11,483 bases of DNA from Bryobacterales bacterium (lineage in GTDB: Bacteria; Acidobacteriota; Terriglobia; Bryobacterales; Bryobacteraceae), in assembly GCA_009697495.1 (NCBI GenBank), contig SHUN01000039.1:1-11483 (forward strand). Direction: 5' to 3'. This document shows, piece after piece, positions 8,044 to 11,483 of the stretch (its first letter is position 1; every line of letters begins with the position of its first letter). The notes beneath the pieces are model-generated. The model was not told where the DNA came from and searched no databases. It worked only from the letters and a program-made list of their open reading frames with translations. The translations under genes were made by a program, and so were the position numbers.

Positions 8044-10994
8044 TTCGTGCGCCCTTCTTCGAGGGGCCGCAACAGCCGTAGAGCCGGCCGCGTGTTGTAG
8101 CTCTGCCGATATTGCTGATGCGTGGCATCCATGGGGAAATGTTCGCCGGCCGGATAAGGATAACTGCTCATCCCGTGAAACGGCAGCGGCTCCACCGTGG
8201 TGGAGTAAGCTGTGTTGGCATCCCGATCCTTCGCCCAGCCATCCACTTTCAGCAGAAAATCGCGCGCCCAGCCAGGCGGCACGGCAGGCAACGCGTTCGC
8301 CGCGAAACGCAGGCGTAATTCATCGCCTGATCCCATGATCACCAAGCGATCATCAACGCCTAACAGGATCTCACGCACGTCGCCGTAGCGGGTATATTGG
8401 CCGGGCGTGGGATTCCAGAACGAGGTGGGCGATACGGAGGCGTAGAGAAACGTGTCGGGTTGCTTTCGTTGCGGGTGGATCCTGGCTTCCGAAAATCCGC
8501 GGAAACGCAGATCCGCCGAGGCGAGGGGCGCAAGGGTCTGCCGCACTTCCGGTTGCTGCGCGCCTTCACTGAGGAAAACTTCATCCCAATACACGCACAG
8601 GCTGGTCACGATGCGCAGCTTGCGGCTGGCGGCAGGAAAACGCAAATCGACGGCGATGGTTTTGGGTTTGCCGGCCGGCATCCCCATATCGTCGTTGACG
8701 GTTTTCCATTGCCCGGCGGAGTCTTGCATCTGAAGATAGGGGTACACCAGCCCGCCTTTGGTTTCCTGCGATGCCGCACGGAACGTGCTGCCGTCCGGCC
8801 AATCCACCCAGCCGTTGAGCAGCAGGACGGCTCGGCCATCCGGCGCGGATTTCCCGAAGTCCAGCTCCAGCGTATGCAGCTTCGCCGTCCCTAATTCGGA
8901 GCGTGGAAACTGATCCGGGTATCTCTGATCTTTGGCCGCAAGTTGGGGGAGTACGTCCCGTCCCTGGTCGTCTCTCGCGGCCAGCGGATAGACGCGCTTC
9001 GTCACTCCAAACCGCCGGAACTCCGGGTAGGGCGGACTCTTGAACTTTTCGTTCGTGAAGATCTCGCTACCTGAAGGATGATCGACTGCGTACAACTGCA
9101 CTTGATCCAGGTAGGAGACTTCGCTGAGTTCTTCGGTGATGCGGATATCGTACTGGCCATCCGTCACCGCCAGCTTCGAGCCGGGAATCTGCACGTATTC
9201 GGTGTGATTGACCGGGAAATAGCTTCCATCGCCATCGGCGGCGCCCAGCGGAGCGACGCCCAGGACGTCGGTAATGAACTCCATCCCTTTTCCATCCCAA
9301 GTCCAGATCATGGGGCAGGAACCGGAGAGCCTTTGCACTTCCTTGTAGGAATACGCGCGGCCCGTGGCCTGCTTCACCTCATTCTGGATCAGGCCATTGG
9401 ACCAGGTGATGCGAACGGCGTCCACGGTCCGGTACGCTCCCACATCGAAAAGCAGCGGCACTCCGGCATAGGTCTGCTTGCGGTACAGCTCACCGGCTTT
9501 AATCTCCACCTCGGCGTCTTGCGCGAGTCTGAGGCTCTTCACGCCTTCCAGACGAATTCGAATCCAACGACTGGCCGGGCGGGTGCGATTCATCCGAACA
9601 TGCAGCTTGCCGTCCGCTGAGATGCGAGCCTGATCCAGGCGTCCATCGTTGTCAAAATCCGTTTCCACGGGCGCGGCATCGGCCAGGGCGCCCTGGTAGG
9701 CCTCCGTCAGATAGCGGCCGCCGAGCTGGTCGCGATACAGAACGGCGGGCCGGCCGCTGTAGAAAACCGCGAGATCGAAAGCTTTGCTTTCAGGGTCAAC
9801 GCGGAGCTTAACCGCGCCGGTGGGGCGTCCCGCGGCGAAGGGGAAATCCGCCGTGCGCTCCGCGAAGCCCGCCGCGCCCTCATTGCGCTCCAACGCCCCT
9901 GAACCGCCGAGCAAGACCAGGTCAAGATCGTAGTCATGGTCATAGTCGATCCACACGGCGCGCTCGAAGCGGCGCTCCGGAAAAGCAGCCGGACTGGCCG
10001 TAAAGCGGCCTTTGGTGTTGCGATAGAGCAGCGGACCTTTCTCCGTCAACACGCACAGGTCCATCAAGCCGTCATTGTCGAAATCGCCGGGCGCCACGAA
10101 CAATACGCCCGTAATGCCCGCCAGTCCGGCATCCGGCGCACGTTCCACGCCACGACGGTAAAGGGAGATGCCGCGGGTGGACCACGCCAGAAGGTCCACA
10201 TCGCCCGTACCGTTTGCATCGATCGCCGCCAGTCCCGCGGCGCGCGGATCGCCGAGATCTTCCAGAATCCGATCCTGGTAGACGGGGTTGGCGGCGGTCG
10301 ACGGAGTAACGGGAACCGGCGGATCGTAGATCTCGGCATAGCTGCACCAATCCACGTCTTCGGCAATCACGGCTCCCTCGGCCTGCTTCTTCAGGCGCTG
10401 AAAGGCTTCCAGAGCGCGGGCGGCCTCCTCGGTGCGGCCGGTCTGGCGATACACGTTGTAGAGCTGAAACTGTGGGGCGGCGAGCAGTGGATTCAGTTGG
10501 CTGGCGCGTTCAAGCTGAACGCGTGCTTCCTCCAGACGGCCCTGGGTTCTGTAGAGTGTGCCTAGTTGATAATGTGCGATGGGTTCGTCCGACACCAGCG
10601 AAATCATTCGCTCGAACTGCGCGGCGGCGCGCTGATCGTCGCCCGATTTCTTGTGGTACAGACCAAGATTGAACCAGGTGTGCGGAAGAGTGGGGTCGCG
10701 CTGCTGCACCTGCTCCAGCTCTTTGACGCCCTCCTCGGTTTTCCCCGCGCGCAGCAGCGCCAGCCCGTAGTTAAGCCTCTCGCGATTGGAGCCGCCCGCC
10801 AGTTCCAGGGCTTTCTTGAACTCCACGACGGCCTCTGCCTGGGTGGTCGGGTTCTCATAAAAAGCTTTCCCCAGATTGCGGTATTGCGCAAGGCGCTCCT
10901 CACGGCTGGGACCGCCGCCTGCCCCTAGTGACAATAGGACGAACAGCAGGACCAACAGCAATGCGATCGAGCTAACGCGGACACGAAGAGTCAT
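8040..10994 (-). CDS. Exported TPR / FG-GAP / ASPIC protein with large C-terminal module of unknown function
   Basis: A 984-residue exported protein and the first gene of the minus-strand operon. A signal peptide (SSIALLLVLLFVLLSLGAG) is followed by about five TPR units (residues about 37-215). FG-GAP-type blades run from about 245 to 470 (DANGTGDVD, DFDNDGLMD, DYDHDYDLD, DFDNDGRLD), and an ASPIC/UnbV-like segment (WIRIRLEG onward) lies near 480-555. From the GSCP motif with C560 to the end is a module of about 430 residues with FITDVLGVAPLG, YWDEVF, RYGDV and TVEPLPFH...YPYP. I recall the same C-terminal region in other FG-GAP/TPR proteins of Acidobacteria and Planctomycetes, with no known function. 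The frame is open further up to ATG 11165, but that codon lies upstream of a strong promoter and the extra residues look untranslated; ATG 10994 gives a proper signal peptide, though without a clear ribosome binding site. It is coupled to the cytochrome gene by an ATGA overlap and probably acts in the periplasm or on the surface. Confidence 0.88.
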   Translation of the reverse strand: MTLRVRVSSIALLLVLLFVLLSLGAGGGPSREERLAQYRNLGKAFYENPTTQAEAVVEFKKALELAGGSNRERLNYGLALLRAGKTEEGVKELEQVQQRDPTLPHTWFNLGLYHKKSGDDQRAAAQFERMISLVSDEPIAHYQLGTLYRTQGRLEEARVQLERASQLNPLLAAPQFQLYNVYRQTGRTEEAARALEAFQRLKKQAEGAVIAEDVDWCSYAEIYDPPVPVTPSTAANPVYQDRILEDLGDPRAAGLAAIDANGTGDVDLLAWSTRGISLYRRGVERAPDAGLAGITGVLFVAPGDFDNDGLMDLCVLTEKGPLLYRNTKGRFTASPAAFPERRFERAVWIDYDHDYDLDLVLLGGSGALERNEGAAGFAERTADFPFAAGRPTGAVKLRVDPESKAFDLAVFYSGRPAVLYRDQLGGRYLTEAYQGALADAAPVETDFDNDGRLDQARISADGKLHVRMNRTRPASRWIRIRLEGVKSLRLAQDAEVEIKAGELYRKQTYAGVPLLFDVGAYRTVDAVRITWSNGLIQNEVKQATGRAYSYKEVQRLSGSCPMIWTWDGKGMEFITDVLGVAPLGAADGDGSYFPVNHTEYVQIPGSKLAVTDGQYDIRITEELSEVSYLDQVQLYAVDHPSGSEIFTNEKFKSPPYPEFRRFGVTKRVYPLAARDDQGRDVLPQLAAKDQRYPDQFPRSELGTAKLHTLELDFGKSAPDGRAVLLLNGWVDWPDGSTFRAASQETKGGLVYPYLQMQDSAGQWKTVNDDMGMPAGKPKTIAVDLRFPAASRKLRIVTSLCVYWDEVFLSEGAQQPEVRQTLAPLASADLRFRGFSEARIHPQRKQPDTFLYASVSPTSFWNPTPGQYTRYGDVREILLGVDDRLVIMGSGDELRLRFAANALPAVPPGWARDFLLKVDGWAKDRDANTAYSTTVEPLPFHGMSSYPYPAGEHFPMDATHQQYRQSYNTRPALRLLRPLEEGRTK

Positions 10995-11293
10995 GGCAGG
11001 GTGGTCGGCGGATGCAAGGCTGCGATCAGGGAACGACGTGGACCCAGCCGTTCGCAAGGGCGGATGGAGTCTGCGCCACTGTCCAAACGGCCTTTTCACA
11101 CTACCTGCCCCGAAATGTATTATGTCGAAACAGTACACCTGCGTCAAGGCTGGCGAGGACACCAACAGATGACGGCGGATAGCGATTCTCCTGGGCGACG
11201 AGCCGGTTCCTCAAAGAACGCTCCAAAGCAAGCAAGTTCTGAAGAACGCCAGCCTTTGTCCGGATGCCTCGGCTCTTGAAGTCTGGCACCTAG
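10995..11293. other. Leader and upstream region of the operon, no gene seen
   Basis: This stretch holds the 5' leader (about 10995-11112), the promoter (11119-11147) and further upstream DNA. Reading frames here lack recognisable domains, ribosome binding sites or plausible starts, and they overlap the promoter. A direct repeat AAGAACGC occurs at 11214-11221 and 11242-11249, and GTTC-TGAA-GAAC forms a small dyad at 11236-11247; either could be a regulator site, but nothing decides this. No tRNA-like or riboswitch-like fold was recognised. Confidence 0.4.
11119..11147 (-). promoter_or_regulatory. Sigma70-type promoter of the four-gene minus-strand operon
   Basis: On the minus strand, TTGACG (11142-11147) and CATAAT (11119-11124) are separated by exactly 17 bases, and each hexamer matches five of six consensus positions. 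Transcription would begin near 11112, leaving a leader of about 118 bases before ATG 10994. No other hexamer pair of this quality was noticed in the upstream region. The four genes downstream overlap one another, leaving no room for internal intergenic promoters. Confidence 0.65.
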
Positions 11294-11302
11294 TGCTATA
11301 AA
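11276..11302 (+). promoter_or_regulatory. Possible extended -10 promoter pointing out of the window
   Basis: TGC-TATAAA at 11294-11302 is an extended -10 motif, with a weak TTGAAG at 11276-11281 and a short 15-base spacer. It points to the right, opposite to the operon, toward a reading frame that runs off the window. The local sequence is noticeably more AT-rich than the genes. Confidence 0.3.
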
Positions 11303-11347
11303 ATGAACCAAGGCGCATTTGTGCGAATTTTTAAATCTAGGAGTTTG

Positions 11348-11483
11348 TTGAAAAAGGCGATTTTGCGGTGGAATCCGTGGGCCGTAACCCAAGCTCCGCA
11401 GGATTCCGGTCGGGATTCTGGTCAATCGACTCATCGGGAGCGGCGCGAGAGCGCCACATCCGATTTCGTTTGGCCCCTTACGC
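11348..11483 (+). CDS. Possible 5' end of an unrecognised gene, cut by the window edge
   Basis: A frame open from ATG 11303 to the last base contains TTG 11348, preceded at 4 bases by AGGAG (11339-11343), just downstream of a possible promoter. The predicted residues start LKKAILRWNPWAVTQ and show no recognisable domain, followed by a polar Arg/Ser-rich stretch. The same bases (GTTGAAAAAGG) also look like the outer end of some insertion sequences, so this could be a transposon edge instead of a gene. Only about 45 codons are visible, so the call is weak. Confidence 0.2.
   Translation, partial: MKKAILRWNPWAVTQAPQDSGRDSGQSTHRERRESATSDFVWPLT

Noticed and set aside
6220..8100. Long plus-strand open frame (626 residues) antisense to the pentahaem cytochrome
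   Set aside because: It mirrors a gene with five CxxCH sites and TPRs, has no recognisable domain and no good start; high GC commonly leaves such antisense frames open.
11313..11331. Hairpin CGCA-TTTG-TGCG followed by a T run, as a terminator
   Set aside because: A four-base stem is too weak, and no gene ends just upstream on the plus strand.
11144..11434. Minus-strand 96-residue frame upstream of the operon promoter
   Set aside because: No domain or ribosome site, and it ends inside the -35 region; composition resembles non-coding sequence.
1..11483. CRISPR array, tRNA or rRNA genes, integrase or complete insertion sequence
   Set aside because: No regularly spaced repeats, cloverleaf-like segments, rRNA stretches or transposase motifs were recognised on either strand.

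Overview
The window is GC-rich, tightly packed bacterial DNA. Its gene content is typical of Acidobacteriota, most like Solibacteraceae/Bryobacterales: FG-GAP/ASPIC (CRTAC1-like) proteins, TPR-tailed c-type cytochromes, a redoxin paired with a copper type II monooxygenase-like cytochrome, and a short palindromic dispersed repeat of a kind I recall from those genomes. The taxonomic call is inference from families and style; no marker gene is present.

Left part, plus strand (1-2353): a redoxin-like thioredoxin-fold gene, probably cut by the window edge, overlaps by 4 bases (GTGA) an exported protein. That protein has a CxxCH haem site, a complete set of copper ligands of the peptidylglycine/dopamine monooxygenase type, and a TPR tail. 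The two read as one redox unit in which thiol, haem and copper chemistry are combined.

Right part, minus strand (11112 down to 2419): one probable operon of four genes. It starts from a strong sigma70-type promoter (TTGACG, 17 bp, CATAAT) at 11119-11147. In transcription order the genes are: (1) a 984-residue exported TPR, FG-GAP, ASPIC protein with a large C-terminal module of unknown function; (2) an 890-residue membrane-anchored pentahaem cytochrome c with a TPR tail; (3) a 549-residue exported CRTAC1-like FG-GAP/ASPIC protein; (4) a 466-residue amidase-signature hydrolase. Genes 1/2 and 3/4 overlap by 4 bases. Genes 2/3 overlap by an unusual 95 bases. The two transcription units converge on a 57-base imperfect palindrome (2371-2427) that supplies the amidase stop codon.

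A working idea (inference) is that the operon builds an extracytoplasmic redox assembly: a quinol-facing membrane domain and five c-haems in one subunit, with two beta-propeller/TPR proteins as scaffold or substrate-binding partners. The convergent copper/haem/redoxin unit handles related chemistry. No substrate can be read from the sequence. The right end (10995-11483) has no confident gene. It holds the operon promoter and leader, plus a possible outward plus-strand promoter followed by a reading frame that runs off the window.
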